The position numbers were made by a program, and so were the translations under genes. From contig NZ_MLYO01000013.1 of NCBI RefSeq assembly GCF_001866665.1, forward strand, positions 62,001-126,000: a stretch of 64,000 nucleotides of DNA, written 5' to 3'. Origin of the DNA: Streptomyces monashensis (GTDB lineage: Bacteria > Actinomycetota > Actinomycetes > Streptomycetales > Streptomycetaceae). A model generated the notes under the pieces. The model was not told the origin of the DNA. It searched no databases and worked only from the letters and a program-made list of their open reading frames with translations. This document shows, one piece after another, positions 1 to 9,414 of the stretch (positions are counted from its first letter, which is position 1; each line of letters starts with the position of its first letter).

Positions 1-1455
1 GAGCGGATGCTGGCCGACCTGCGCGAAGACTTCCTCGTCCGCTCCGTCGGGCTGCCGCCGGGCGTACTGGAACGGGCGGGCACCGGCGACCTGCTCTCCC
101 GTATCACGACCGACATCGACCGGCTGGCCAACGCGATGCGCGAGGCCGTGCCGCAGCTGGCGATCGGTGTCGTGTGGGCACTGCTGCTGCTCGGCGGGCT
201 CGTCGTGACGGCCCCGCCCCTGGCGGCCGCCGTGCTGCTCGCCGTCCCGGTGCTGCTGGCCGGATGCCGCTGGTACTTCAAACGGGCGCCCTCCGGCTAC
301 CGCTCCGAGGCCGCCGGGTACGCCGCCGTCGCCGCCGCGCTCGCCGAGACCGTGGACGCGGGCCACACCATCGAGGCGCACCGCCTGGGCGCCCGCCGCG
401 TCGCGCTGTCGGAGCGGAGGATCAAGGAGTGGACGGCTTGGGAGCGCTACACCCTGTGGTTGCGCTCCGTGCTGTTCCCGGTCATCAACGCCGTCCATAT
501 CATCGTCCTCGGTTCGGTCCTCATGGTCGGCGGGGTCTTCGTTCTGCAGGGCTGGATCGATGTGGGCCGGCTGACCACCGGTGCCCTGATCGCGCAGATG
601 CTGGTCGACCCGGTGAACCTGATCCTGCGCTGGTACGACGAGGTGCAGGTCGCCCAGGTGTCGCTGGCCCGGCTGGTCGGTGTGCGGGACATCGAACCGG
701 ATGCCGGGGACGCCTCGCTGGATCCCGAAGGGCGGGAGGTGTCCGCCGACCGCGTGCACTTCGGCTACCGCAAGGGCGTCGACGTGCTGCGCGAGGTCTC
801 GCTGGAGGTCGCGCCGGGCACCCGGCTGGCCCTGGTCGGTCCATCGGGGGCCGGCAAGTCCACGCTGGGCAGGCTGCTGGCCGGGATCTACGCGCCCCGG
901 GACGGCACGATCACCCTGGGCGGCGCCGAGCTGTCCCACATGCCGGCCGAACGCGTCCGCTCGCACGTCGCCCTCGTCAACCAGGAGCACCACGTCTTCG
1001 TCGGCTCCCTGCGTGACAACCTCCTGCTGGCCCGCACCACAGCCACCGACGCCGAGCTGTGGGCGGCACTCGGGGCGGTCGACGCCAACGGCTGGGCGCG
1101 AGCCCTGGACGGCGGCCTGGACACCGAGGTCGGCTCGGGCGGCCTGACGCTCACCCCGGCACAGGCCCAGCAGATCGCGCTGGCCCGGCTGGTGCTGGCC
1201 GATCCGCACACGCTGGTCCTGGACGAGGCGACCTCGCTGCTCGACCCGCGTGCCGCCCGTCATCTGGAGCGTTCCCTGGCCCGCGTCCTGGACGGGCGCA
1301 CGGTGGTCGCCATCGCCCACCGCCTGCACACCGCCCACGACGCCGACGTGATCGCTGTCGTGGAGAACGGCCGCATCAGCGAGCTGGGCAGCCATGACGA
1401 GCTGGTCACGGCCGACGGCGCGTACGCGGCCCTGTGGCGCTCCTGGCACGGATGA
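1..1455 (+). CDS. ABC transporter, fused permease/ATP-binding protein (5' end outside window)
   Basis: The reading frame is open from base 1, so the true start lies upstream; 484 codons are visible. The N-terminal half has hydrophobic segments (about residues 50-85 and 150-195), as in an exporter-type transmembrane domain. The C-terminal half is an ABC ATPase with Walker A GPSGAGKST, Walker B LVLDEATS and the switch histidine in IAHRL. The signature motif reads LTPAQ instead of LSGGQ. Known family: type IV exporters that work as homo- or heterodimers. A degenerate signature is often seen in one partner of a heterodimer, so a partner gene may lie to the left (inference). Substrate unknown. A hairpin at 1478-1515 follows the stop. 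Confidence 0.9.
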   Translation, partial: ERMLADLREDFLVRSVGLPPGVLERAGTGDLLSRITTDIDRLANAMREAVPQLAIGVVWALLLLGGLVVTAPPLAAAVLLAVPVLLAGCRWYFKRAPSGYRSEAAGYAAVAAALAETVDAGHTIEAHRLGARRVALSERRIKEWTAWERYTLWLRSVLFPVINAVHIIVLGSVLMVGGVFVLQGWIDVGRLTTGALIAQMLVDPVNLILRWYDEVQVAQVSLARLVGVRDIEPDAGDASLDPEGREVSADRVHFGYRKGVDVLREVSLEVAPGTRLALVGPSGAGKSTLGRLLAGIYAPRDGTITLGGAELSHMPAERVRSHVALVNQEHHVFVGSLRDNLLLARTTATDAELWAALGAVDANGWARALDGGLDTEVGSGGLTLTPAQAQQIALARLVLADPHTLVLDEATSLLDPRAARHLERSLARVLDGRTVVAIAHRLHTAHDADVIAVVENGRISELGSHDELVTADGAYAALWRSWHG

Positions 1456-1974
1456 GGACCCGCCGGAGCGGCCGCCGACCGGTACCGCGGTGAGGCATCC
1501 ACTGCCGGTACCGGTCGCCCCGATCATGGTGCTCCCGACGTCTCGGCCGCCCCGGCTGTCTGGGACCGGGATGGCTTCCGGGCCCGAGGGGGCTTCGGCT
1601 CCCGGGTTGCGGGGCGCCCGGGCCGGGGCCGACCACTCCGAGGCGCATGCCGCCACAGCCGGAGCCCGGACCGGCCGGGCCCCGGTGCACCGGCCCGCCA
1701 TGGGTCCTGCCCCAGCCAAGACATGAGGGGATCGGGACGCGGCGGGACGCGTCTCGGTGGGCCCTGCCGGGCACTCGTCTTCGCGCGCAGGCCTCCGCCG
1801 GGGCCCGTGCCGTTGCGCGGTCCCGAGCCGGGGTGGAAGGCTGGAGAGCGGCACCGGTTCGGGGAGCGTCGACGAACCGTCTGGTTCGCGGCGTGTGGCA
1901 CCCGTGCCGCACGTGTCGGCGGCCCGCCGCCCCGTGCGGTGGTACGCGGCCGTCCTCATCACCCGGAGGTACTC
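1456..1974. other. Long intergenic region, no gene recognised
   Basis: This 519-bp stretch holds the hairpin at 1478-1515 near its left end and the promoter and leader of the DUF5709 gene near its right end. Open frames crossing it look like shadows. Its middle is G+C-rich and I see no protein family or RNA in it. Confidence 0.5.
1478..1515 (+). terminator. Hairpin after the ABC transporter gene
   Basis: ACCGGTACCGCGGTG at 1478-1492 pairs with CACTGCCGGTACCGGT at 1500-1515 across a 7-nt loop, with one bulge. It starts 23 bp after the stop codon. There is no T-run, so it would be an actinomycete-type terminator without a U-tract (inference). Confidence 0.5.
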
Positions 1975-2445
1975 GTGGACAGCGCCGACAGCTGGGGGGA
2001 CGACGTCTACCAGCCCGATCCCTCGGAGATCCGGGAGGACTCGGGGGTCCTCGACGTCGAGGACACACTTGACTTCGACGGCGTCGACGACCCGCTCGAC
2101 CGTGGCTGGTCCCCTCCCGAGCGGCCGTGGGCGGTGGAACACACGGGTGTGACGGCCGCCGAGCGCCAGGCGGGCGAAACCCTGGACCAGCGGCTCGCCG
2201 AGGAGCAGCCCGACCTCGCCACTGCCGACGGGGACGGCATCGGCGACTGCGACGGCACCGACGGGGAACTCCTGGACAACGAGGTCGGCGACCGCCGCTC
2301 CGGCCGACTGGTCGCCCCCGACGAGGGTGCTCACGAGGACGACGAGGCCGCCCTGCTCGCCACCGACGTCGGCATCGACGGTGCCGCCGCCTCCGCCGAA
2401 GAGGCGGCGATGCACATCGTCGACGAGGACTCCCTGTCCGGCTGA
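1975..2445 (+). CDS. DUF5709 family acidic protein
   Basis: The GTG start at 1975 is chosen because GGAGG lies about 7 bp upstream (near 1964-1968); the frame is open further upstream but that part is not protein-like. The product is 156 aa, rich in Asp and Glu, with no signal peptide or membrane segment. The stretch around YQPDPSEIREDSG and the pattern ending EEAAMHIVDE match what I recall of DUF5709, an actinobacterial family of unknown function. It ends 18 bp before the L31 gene, so the two are probably cotranscribed. Function unknown. Confidence 0.8.
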   Translation: MDSADSWGDDVYQPDPSEIREDSGVLDVEDTLDFDGVDDPLDRGWSPPERPWAVEHTGVTAAERQAGETLDQRLAEEQPDLATADGDGIGDCDGTDGELLDNEVGDRRSGRLVAPDEGAHEDDEAALLATDVGIDGAAASAEEAAMHIVDEDSLSG

Positions 2446-2463
2446 CCCGCACGAGGAGCCGCC

Positions 2464-2727
2464 ATGCAGCAGGACAAGCACCCCGACTACCACCCCGTGG
2501 TCTTCCGCGACCGCGCTGCCGGATACGCGTTCCTGACCCGGTCCACGGCTCAGAGCGATCAGACCATCGAGTGGGACGACGGCGAGAGCTACCCCGTGAT
2601 CGACGTGGAGATCTCCTCGGAGAGCCACCCCTTCTCCACGGGCAAGGCCCGCACGGTCGACACCGAGGGCCGCATCGCCCGCTTCGAGCGCCGGTACGGC
2701 GGAGCGGAGTCCGGCGAGGCAGGCTGA
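2464..2727 (+). CDS. rpmE2: 50S ribosomal protein L31 type B, cysteine-free
   Basis: This 87-aa protein has the type B L31 pattern ([12 protein letters not shown], then [25 protein letters not shown]). It contains no cysteine, so it lacks the CXXC zinc ribbon of the housekeeping form. Known: zinc-free L31 paralogues replace the zinc form in the ribosome under zinc limitation and are often repressed by Zur. I could not identify a convincing Zur box in front of DUF5709 or this gene. AGGAG lies just upstream of the ATG. The hairpin at 2739-2756 follows. Confidence 0.93.
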   Translation: MQQDKHPDYHPVVFRDRAAGYAFLTRSTAQSDQTIEWDDGESYPVIDVEISSESHPFSTGKARTVDTEGRIARFERRYGGAESGEAG

Positions 2728-2738
2728 CCGGGAGGGCC

Positions 2739-2756
2739 CCGGCCCCTCCGGGCCGG
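2739..2756 (+). terminator. Hairpin after rpmE2
   Basis: CCGGCCC (2739-2745) and GGGCCGG (2750-2756) form a 7-bp GC stem with a 4-nt loop, 12 bp after the L31 stop. There is no T-run. It lies between convergent genes and could serve both strands. Confidence 0.5.
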
Positions 2757-2813
2757 AGCGGCGGGACCAGCCGCAGAGCCTGCCCCGCGCCCACGCCCGG
2801 GCCGGGCCCGTCG

Positions 2814-3608
2814 TCAGATCACATTGAGTGCGGCGGCGCAGCCCACCCCGCCGAGCAGCATGAACACGGGCATAAGGACCTTCAGCTCCACCCAGCTGCC
2901 GGCCCGGAACCGTATCGCCTTCGGCGGCCCCACCGGGTACCAGCGCTTGCGGCCCACCGGAATGGGCCACAGGATCGGGCAGCCGGACACGGTCAGCGCG
3001 TCCCCGAGGTCGTGCACCAGCGCGCCCAGCACGATCGGCAGACCCAGCCACAGGTACCGCTGGTCCGGCGCGGTGAACAGCCAGTCGGAGCCGTTGCCCG
3101 GCTTGTCCAGGATGTCGGCGAGGATCCACGCGCTGGTCGCCGCCAGCAGCCAGACGAGGATGTCGCTGCTGGAACCCCGGGCCGCCCGCCACAGCAGGCC
3201 TTCGATCGCCAGCACCATGTGCACGAACAAAATCGCCAGCACCGCCCAGCGACCGCCCGTGATCGCCGCTGCCGAGGCGCCGGCTCCGAGCAGAGCCGCC
3301 CACACCCAGGTGTGCGTCAGCGTGCGGTGGCCGCCGTTGCGTCGCGGGTCGCCCTTCATACGCGTCGCCTTGTAGACGGCCCAGGACAGCTTGTCGACGA
3401 TCTCGCAGACCCAGTGGGAGAGCGGCCCGAAGGAGCGCGAGATGGTCGCCGCCTTGTGGTCGAGGTCCGGGGCAAGCGCGGCGCCGGCGCAGATCAGCGC
3501 GCCGACGAGAAGAACGGGCCAGGGCATCGGGTGTCCGTACGCCGCGGCCGCCGCTCCGACGCCGAGCCAGGCCGCGGCCCCCGACAGTGAGTGTGCTGGT
3601 CCCATCAT
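2814..3608 (-). CDS. Membrane-bound metal-dependent hydrolase (DUF457/YdjM-like)
   Basis: The 264-aa product has about five hydrophobic segments and conserved acid/histidine motifs: GPAHSLSG at the N terminus, PDLDH, HRTLTH and HDLGDAL. These match the YdjM/LexA-regulated inner-membrane hydrolase family, whose substrate is generally unknown. The ATG at 3608 is chosen because the family starts close to the GPAH motif; an ATG at 3626 is an alternative. The gene stands alone, convergent with the L31 pair and divergent from the helicase gene at 3754. Confidence 0.8.
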   Translation of the reverse strand: MMGPAHSLSGAAAWLGVGAAAAAYGHPMPWPVLLVGALICAGAALAPDLDHKAATISRSFGPLSHWVCEIVDKLSWAVYKATRMKGDPRRNGGHRTLTHTWVWAALLGAGASAAAITGGRWAVLAILFVHMVLAIEGLLWRAARGSSSDILVWLLAATSAWILADILDKPGNGSDWLFTAPDQRYLWLGLPIVLGALVHDLGDALTVSGCPILWPIPVGRKRWYPVGPPKAIRFRAGSWVELKVLMPVFMLLGGVGCAAALNVI

Positions 3609-3753
3609 GGCCGCTTCCCGCCCCATTCCTCGTGTATCGCTGTCCAGTTGACCCGGTGCGCTGACGCTGCGTCGGCGACACAGCGTAGCTGCCGTGATCT
3701 TCGTCGTCGCAGCCGATTCCCCTCTCGGGGGCCAGGCCAGGCAAGATGGGGGC

Positions 3754-6267
3754 GTGACCCTCATCGATCAGCTGCCGCCGACCGCCGACCCCGACGCCCT
3801 GTACGAAGCCTTCGAGTCGTGGGCGCAGGAGCGCGGCCTCACCCTCTACCCGCATCAGGAGGAGGCGCTGATCGAGGTGGTGTCCGGGGCGAACGTGATC
3901 GTCTCGACGCCCACCGGATCCGGCAAGAGCATGATCGCCGCGGGCGCGCACTTCGCCGCGCTGGCCCGGGACGAGGTCACCTTCTACACCGCTCCGATCA
4001 AGGCGCTGGTGTCCGAGAAGTTCTTCGAGCTGTGCAAGATCTTCGGCACCGAGAACGTCGGCATGCTCACCGGCGACGCCTCCGTGAACGCCGATGCCCC
4101 GGTGATCTGCTGCACCGCCGAGGTGCTGGCGTCGATCGCACTGCGCGACGGCAAGGACGCGGACGTCGGCCAGGTCGTCATGGACGAGTTCCACTTCTAC
4201 GCCGAGGGGGATCGCGGCTGGGCGTGGCAGATCCCGTTGCTGGAGCTCCCCCAGGCGCAGTTCATCCTGATGTCCGCCACTTTGGGCGACATGTCCTTCT
4301 TCGAGAAGGACCTCAGCCGCCGCACCGGCCGCCCCACGGCGGTGGTCCGCTCGGCGACCCGCCCGGTACCCCTCTCCTACGAGTACGAGCTCACCCCGCT
4401 CACGGAAACACTGACCGATCTGCTGGAGAGCAGGCAGGCCCCCGTCTACATCGTGCACTTCACGCAGGCGCAGGCCGTGGAGCGGGCGCAGGCCCTGATG
4501 AGCATCAACATGTGCTCGCGCGAGGAGAAGGACCAGATCGCCGAGCTGATCGGCAACTTCCGCTTCACCACCAAGTTCGGCCGCAACCTCTCCCGTTACG
4601 TCCGGCACGGCATCGGCGTCCATCACGCCGGCATGCTGCCCAAGTACCGCCGTCTGGTCGAGAAGCTCGCCCAGGCCGGCCTGCTGAAGGTCATCTGCGG
4701 CACGGACACGCTCGGCGTGGGGGTCAACGTACCCATCCGCACGGTGCTGTTCACGGCGCTGACCAAGTACGACGGCAGCCGCGTGCGCACTCTGCGGGCC
4801 CGGGAGTTCCACCAGATCGCGGGCCGGGCCGGGCGGGCCGGCTTCGACACCGCCGGACTCGTCGTGGCGCAGGCACCCGAGCACGTCATCGAGAACGAGA
4901 AGGCCCTGGCGAAGGCGGGCGACGACCCGAAGAAGCGGCGCAAGGTGGTGCGCAAGAAGGCACCGGAGGGCTTCGTCGCCTGGACGGACAACACCTTCGA
5001 GAAGCTGATCGCCTCCGAGCCCGAGCCGCTGACCTCGCGCTTCCGGGTGACGCACACGATGCTGCTGTCGGTGATCGCCCGCCCCGGCAACGCCTTCGAG
5101 GCGATGCGTCATCTGCTGGAGGACAACCACGAGCCGCGCAAGCAGCAGCTGCGGCACATCCGCCGCGCCATCGCGATCTACCGCTCGCTGCTTGACGGCG
5201 GGATCGTGGAGAAACTCGACAAGCCGGACGCCGAGGGGCGCATCGTCCGGCTCACGGTCGACCTCCAGCAGGACTTCGCGCTCAACCAGCCGCTGTCCAC
5301 GTTCGCGCTCGCCGCGTTCGAACTCCTCGACCCCGAGTCGCCGTCCTACGCTCTCGACATGGTGTCCGTCGTCGAGTCCACGCTGGACGACCCGCGGCAG
5401 ATTCTCGTCGCCCAGCAGAACAAGGCGCGCGGCGAGGCCGTGGCCGCGATGAAGGCGGACGGCGTCGAGTACGAGGAGCGCATGGAGCGCCTCCAGGACA
5501 TCACGTACCCGAAGCCGCTGGAGGAGCTGCTCTTCCACGCGTACAACACGTACCGCAAGAGCCACCCCTGGGTCGGCGACCACCCCCTCTCGCCCAAGTC
5601 CGTCATCCGTGACATGTACGAACGGGCGCTGTCCTTCACGGAGTTGGTGTCCTTCTACGAGCTGGCCCGAACCGAGGGCATCGTGCTGCGCTACCTCGCC
5701 AGCGCCTACAAGACACTCGATCACACCATCCCGGACGACCTGAAGTCCGAGGACCTTCAGGATCTGATCGAGTGGCTCGGCGAGATGGTGCGCCAGGTCG
5801 ACTCGAGCCTGCTCGACGAGTGGGAACAGCTGGCCAACCCGGAGGAGATGACCGCCGAGGAGGCGCAGGAGAAGGCCGACGAGGTGAAGCCGGTCACCGC
5901 CAACGCGCGCGCCTTCCGGGTGCTGGTCCGCAACGCCATGTTCCGCCGCGCGGAGCTGGCCGCCCTCGACCAGGTCGAGGAACTCGGCGAGATGGACGCC
6001 GACTCCGGCTGGGACGCCGACGCCTGGGGCGAGGCGATGGACAAGTACTGGGACGAGTACGAAGATCTCGGCACCGGTCCCGATGCCCGGGGCCCCAAGC
6101 TGTTGGTCATCAAGGAGGAGCCGGAGAACGGCCTCTGGCGCGTCCGCCAGATCTTCGACGACCCGAACGGCGATCACGACTGGGGCATTAGCGCGGAAGT
6201 CGATCTCGCGGCCTCGGACGCCGAGGGGCGCGCCGTCGTCCGCGTCACCGAAGTCGGCCAGCTGTGA
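3754..6267 (+). CDS. DEAD/DEAH-box (Ski2-like) RNA helicase with DUF3516 region
   Basis: The 837-aa product starts at GTG 3754 (VTLIDQLPPT); the frame is open to 3694 but the extension is not protein-like. Motif I is TPTGSGKS, motif II DEFH, motif III SATLG, and motif VI QIAGRAGRAG, placing it in superfamily 2 near the Ski2/Mtr4 group. The C-terminal half (from about residue 420) is the acidic helical region known as DUF3516 in actinobacteria. A role in RNA processing or decay is inferred from the family only. TesB follows after 40 bp, so the two may be cotranscribed. Confidence 0.9.
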   Translation: MTLIDQLPPTADPDALYEAFESWAQERGLTLYPHQEEALIEVVSGANVIVSTPTGSGKSMIAAGAHFAALARDEVTFYTAPIKALVSEKFFELCKIFGTENVGMLTGDASVNADAPVICCTAEVLASIALRDGKDADVGQVVMDEFHFYAEGDRGWAWQIPLLELPQAQFILMSATLGDMSFFEKDLSRRTGRPTAVVRSATRPVPLSYEYELTPLTETLTDLLESRQAPVYIVHFTQAQAVERAQALMSINMCSREEKDQIAELIGNFRFTTKFGRNLSRYVRHGIGVHHAGMLPKYRRLVEKLAQAGLLKVICGTDTLGVGVNVPIRTVLFTALTKYDGSRVRTLRAREFHQIAGRAGRAGFDTAGLVVAQAPEHVIENEKALAKAGDDPKKRRKVVRKKAPEGFVAWTDNTFEKLIASEPEPLTSRFRVTHTMLLSVIARPGNAFEAMRHLLEDNHEPRKQQLRHIRRAIAIYRSLLDGGIVEKLDKPDAEGRIVRLTVDLQQDFALNQPLSTFALAAFELLDPESPSYALDMVSVVESTLDDPRQILVAQQNKARGEAVAAMKADGVEYEERMERLQDITYPKPLEELLFHAYNTYRKSHPWVGDHPLSPKSVIRDMYERALSFTELVSFYELARTEGIVLRYLASAYKTLDHTIPDDLKSEDLQDLIEWLGEMVRQVDSSLLDEWEQLANPEEMTAEEAQEKADEVKPVTANARAFRVLVRNAMFRRAELAALDQVEELGEMDADSGWDADAWGEAMDKYWDEYEDLGTGPDARGPKLLVIKEEPENGLWRVRQIFDDPNGDHDWGISAEVDLAASDAEGRAVVRVTEVGQL

Positions 6268-6307
6268 GCCGTTCTCGACCAGGTACGAGCCAAGGAGAGA
6301 CCCACCG

Positions 6308-7174
6308 ATGACGAACCCGGCCGAGAGACTGGTCGACCTGCTCGACCTGGAGCAGATAGAGGTCAACATCTTCCGTGGCCTCAGCCCGCAGGAGTCCTTG
6401 CAGCGGGTCTTCGGCGGCCAGGTGGCGGGCCAGGCGCTGGTCGCCGCCGGCCGCACCACGGACGGCGACCGCCCGGTGCACTCGCTGCACGCGTACTTCC
6501 TGCGCCCGGGGCGCCCGGGCGTGCCGATCGTGTACCAGGTGGAGCGGGTCCGCGACGGCCGGTCGTTCACCACACGCCGGGTTACGGCCGTACAGCAGGG
6601 CCGCACGATCTTCAATCTGACCGCCTCCTTTCACAAGCCTGAGGAAGGACCGTTCGAGCACCAGCTGCCGCCGGCTCGCGAGGTGCCGGCCCCGGAGTCG
6701 CTGCCGACGGTCACCGAGGAGATCCGCAAGCACCTCGGTGCGCTGCCCGAGCAGTTGGAGCGGATGGCACGCCGCCAGCCCTTCGACATCCGGTACGTCG
6801 ACCGGCTGCGCTGGAACACCGAGGAGATTCAGGGGGCCGAGCCGCGCAGCGCCGTGTGGATGCGCGCGGTCGGACCGCTCGGCGACGATCCTCTGGTCCA
6901 CACGTGCGCGCTGACCTACGCCAGTGACATGACGCTCCTCGACGCGGTCCGCATCCCGGTCGAACCCCTGTGGGGTCCGCGGAACTTCGACATGGCGTCG
7001 CTGGACCACGCGATGTGGTTCCACCGGCCGTTCCGCGCGGACGAGTGGTTCCTGTACGACCAGGAGTCGCCGGTCGCCACGGGTGGGCGCGGGCTGGCCC
7101 GCGGGCGCATCTACGACCTGCAGGGGCGGCTGCTGGTCTCGGTTGTCCAGGAGGGTCTGTTCAGGTCCCTGTAG
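6308..7174 (+). CDS. tesB: Acyl-CoA thioesterase II
   Basis: The 288-aa product matches the TesB double-hotdog family: LEQIEVNIFRG near the N terminus, FGGQVAGQAL, then HSLHAYFLRPG, and near the C terminus LDHAMWFHRPFRADEW and GRGLARGRIYD. It hydrolyses medium- to long-chain acyl-CoA to fatty acid and CoA, probably in the cytosol. The ATG at 6308 has AAGGAGA 8-14 bp upstream. Length is normal for the family. It lies 40 bp after the helicase gene; no functional link is evident. Confidence 0.93.
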   Translation: MTNPAERLVDLLDLEQIEVNIFRGLSPQESLQRVFGGQVAGQALVAAGRTTDGDRPVHSLHAYFLRPGRPGVPIVYQVERVRDGRSFTTRRVTAVQQGRTIFNLTASFHKPEEGPFEHQLPPAREVPAPESLPTVTEEIRKHLGALPEQLERMARRQPFDIRYVDRLRWNTEEIQGAEPRSAVWMRAVGPLGDDPLVHTCALTYASDMTLLDAVRIPVEPLWGPRNFDMASLDHAMWFHRPFRADEWFLYDQESPVATGGRGLARGRIYDLQGRLLVSVVQEGLFRSL

Positions 7175-7221
7175 GGAACCGGCGCCCGGCTCCGCGGCCC
7201 GCTGCGAGTCACATACCGGGC

Positions 7222-8601
7222 TCAGCGGCGTTCAGGGCGTGGACCTCTGTGCCTCAACCAGCCGCGCAGGCCCCGGCTCGCCGGCGCCGCGGCGGCCCGC
7301 TCGGGCCGGCGGTCCCGGCGCGCGGGCGGCCCGGCCTGCCGTACCGTCGGCACGTGATGCCACGCGAAGGCCCGGCCCGCCGCCCCGTCCTCGGGCCAGG
7401 GCGCCCCGAATACCGGACCGTCGTGCCCTTCGGACTCCCCCGGAGTCGGCCTGGCGTCCGGCTCGGCAACCGCAGCCAGCTGCTCACCGCCCGGCGTGGC
7501 CGCCCTTGCCGCCGGCTTCCGCTGCTCGTCCGGTGCCGCAGGCACCGGCCCGGCGCTGGGGTCGGGTTTCCCCACCCCGGCCTCACCCTGCGGCTCGGAT
7601 GTCTGCACCCCGGACGCACCGTCCACCGAGCGCGGCCCCGCCACCGGCTCACTCGCAGCCTGGGATGCCCCGACCGCCGTCTCCTCGTCCCGCCCCGGCA
7701 CCCCCATGATCATCATGCCCGTCGGCGCCGCCGACTCCGCGTGCCGAGTGACCGTTCGGGCCAGGGGCGGGATCGGGCGAGCAGCCGCTCGCACGGAGGG
7801 CGCGGCGCGCCGGGTGGCCGGGCGCGGGGCGGGTGTCACATTGCGGGCCTCCACCAGCACGTGGGCCAGTTCGCCACGCAGCCACTCGATCTCGTCCGCG
7901 TCCTGCGCGGTCGTGATCCGCTCGGCGAGTTGCGCCGCGGCCGATCCCGGGAGGCCGTGGCCGGGTGGCGTGGGGCGGAAGCGGTTCACATACGAGCGTT
8001 CGTAAGGATCCTTGACGACGTCGGCGATCTCGACGGGTGCGAGGAAGGCGGCCACGGCTCCGGCGCGCGCCCACGGTCCCTCGGCCTGCCGCAGCAGGAA
8101 GCCGAGGTGCCGTCCGCGCCAGTTGCGGGCCCGCAGGTCGACTCCCGCTTCCAACTGGCCGCGCAGGGTCTCGGGGGTGCGTCCTTTGAGCAGGTGTGCG
8201 TTCTCCGGGCACAGGGTGAAGTGCCGCAGGTCGTCCGCCAGATAGAGCCAGACCACGGCGCGGTACCGGTTCACGTACCAGCGTACGGGCACGAGAAGTC
8301 CCAGTCGGGCGAGGCGGGTGAAGCGGCCAACCGGGATCTTCATGAGCGCCGCGCCCTCGGTGGTGCCCACAACCTGGACACGCTCACGGAGGGTTTCCGG
8401 GAAGTCGCTCCGCTCGCGGAGCCGGTCGAGGTCCGCGCGCTCCACCCGCCGAGCTCCTCCCCCGCCCTCGTCGGGCACGGTGCGGATGTGACCGAGATGC
8501 ACAGCGAGGTCGAACTCGCTGCGCTTGAGGCCCAGTTCCCGAGCTGCACGGCTCAGGGTGTACATGGCGGGCCGGGACGTGCTGATGATGCTTGCCGACA
8601 T
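7222..8601 (-). CDS. DUF6397 family protein with excisionase-like HTH
   Basis: The ATG at 8601 is preceded by a GGGGGAG ribosome site and gives 459 aa. The N terminus (MYTLSRAARELGLKRSEFDL, about residues 13-32) resembles the helix-turn-helix of excisionase/MerR-type proteins, and a similar segment follows at about residue 80. The last 200 residues are Pro/Ala/Arg-rich and look disordered. I recall this architecture as DUF6397 of Streptomyces. Function unknown; DNA binding is inferred. It follows the second roadblock gene on the same strand after 126 bp. Confidence 0.75.
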   Translation of the reverse strand: MSASIISTSRPAMYTLSRAARELGLKRSEFDLAVHLGHIRTVPDEGGGGARRVERADLDRLRERSDFPETLRERVQVVGTTEGAALMKIPVGRFTRLARLGLLVPVRWYVNRYRAVVWLYLADDLRHFTLCPENAHLLKGRTPETLRGQLEAGVDLRARNWRGRHLGFLLRQAEGPWARAGAVAAFLAPVEIADVVKDPYERSYVNRFRPTPPGHGLPGSAAAQLAERITTAQDADEIEWLRGELAHVLVEARNVTPAPRPATRRAAPSVRAAARPIPPLARTVTRHAESAAPTGMMIMGVPGRDEETAVGASQAASEPVAGPRSVDGASGVQTSEPQGEAGVGKPDPSAGPVPAAPDEQRKPAARAATPGGEQLAAVAEPDARPTPGESEGHDGPVFGAPWPEDGAAGRAFAWHHVPTVRQAGPPARRDRRPERAAAAPASRGLRGWLRHRGPRPERR

Positions 8602-8727
8602 GGTCGTCGCTCCCCCGTGAAGTGGAGGCTCACGCCTCGTGCGCGAACCGTGCACACACCGTAGCCGGTTCGGGGCAACTCGTGGCGAGCCTGTGGATAA
8701 CTCCACGTGGGCAGGCAAACGTGCAGC

Positions 8728-9141
8728 TCAGAGGTCCTGGTTGGGGGTTCGCTCGGGTTGCCTGGCGTCGACACCGAGGTGTTCGCCGACGCGGTTGACG
8801 AGCAGGGTCATCTCGTAGGCGATCTGGCCGATGTCGGCCTCCGCACCGCTGAGCAGACACAGGCAACTGCCGGTGCCCGCCGCGGTCACGAACAGCACGG
8901 CGTCGTCGTACTCGATCATGGTCTGACGCACACTGCCGGCACCGAAGTGACGCCCCGACCCCTTGGCCAGGCTGTGCAGCCCGGATGCCACGGCAGCCAG
9001 GTGCTCGGCGTCCTCGCGGCGCAGGCCCGTACTCGCCCCCGTGACCAGTCCGTCGTTCGACAGGACCAGCGCGTGTCGCACATGGTCCACCCGCTCGGTC
9101 AGATCGTCCAGGAGCCAGCCGAGTCCCTGGTTCTGCGCCAT
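8728..9141 (-). CDS. Second roadblock/LC7-domain protein of the conservon region
   Basis: The 137-aa product starts MAQNQGLGWLLDDLTERV and carries the same motifs as CvnB at 10643-11080: HALVLSNDGL, TGL.REDAEHLAAVASG, GRHFGAGSVRQTM. The ATG at 9141 has GGAG a few bases upstream. Known: roadblock proteins bind the small GTPase (CvnD) and modulate its nucleotide state. The gene lies 273 bp downstream of cvnD, so it is probably an added module of the operon or a separately transcribed paralogue. It is shorter than CvnB at both ends. Confidence 0.88.
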   Translation of the reverse strand: MAQNQGLGWLLDDLTERVDHVRHALVLSNDGLVTGASTGLRREDAEHLAAVASGLHSLAKGSGRHFGAGSVRQTMIEYDDAVLFVTAAGTGSCLCLLSGAEADIGQIAYEMTLLVNRVGEHLGVDARQPERTPNQDL

Positions 9142-9414
9142 CTCCGTCTCCCCGTGTGACGTCCCCCTGACTGGAGGAACTCCCCGCCAGCCTTCACCAC
9201 GTCCGGCGTCCGGGCAAGCCGGATCGGCGCATGGCACAGAAGATGACCGACAGGCAATGTCGGACCTTCACCCCGGACGGTACAGATACGGCCAACCCGG
9301 CCGCCTTGCGCGACGACGAAAGCACTGACGCGGCGGCCGGCCGACTCCCGCCGGGCAGGGACGGGCCGCTTCCGTCGCGGACGGGAACACCTCGACGAGG
9401 CGCCATATCGCGGC

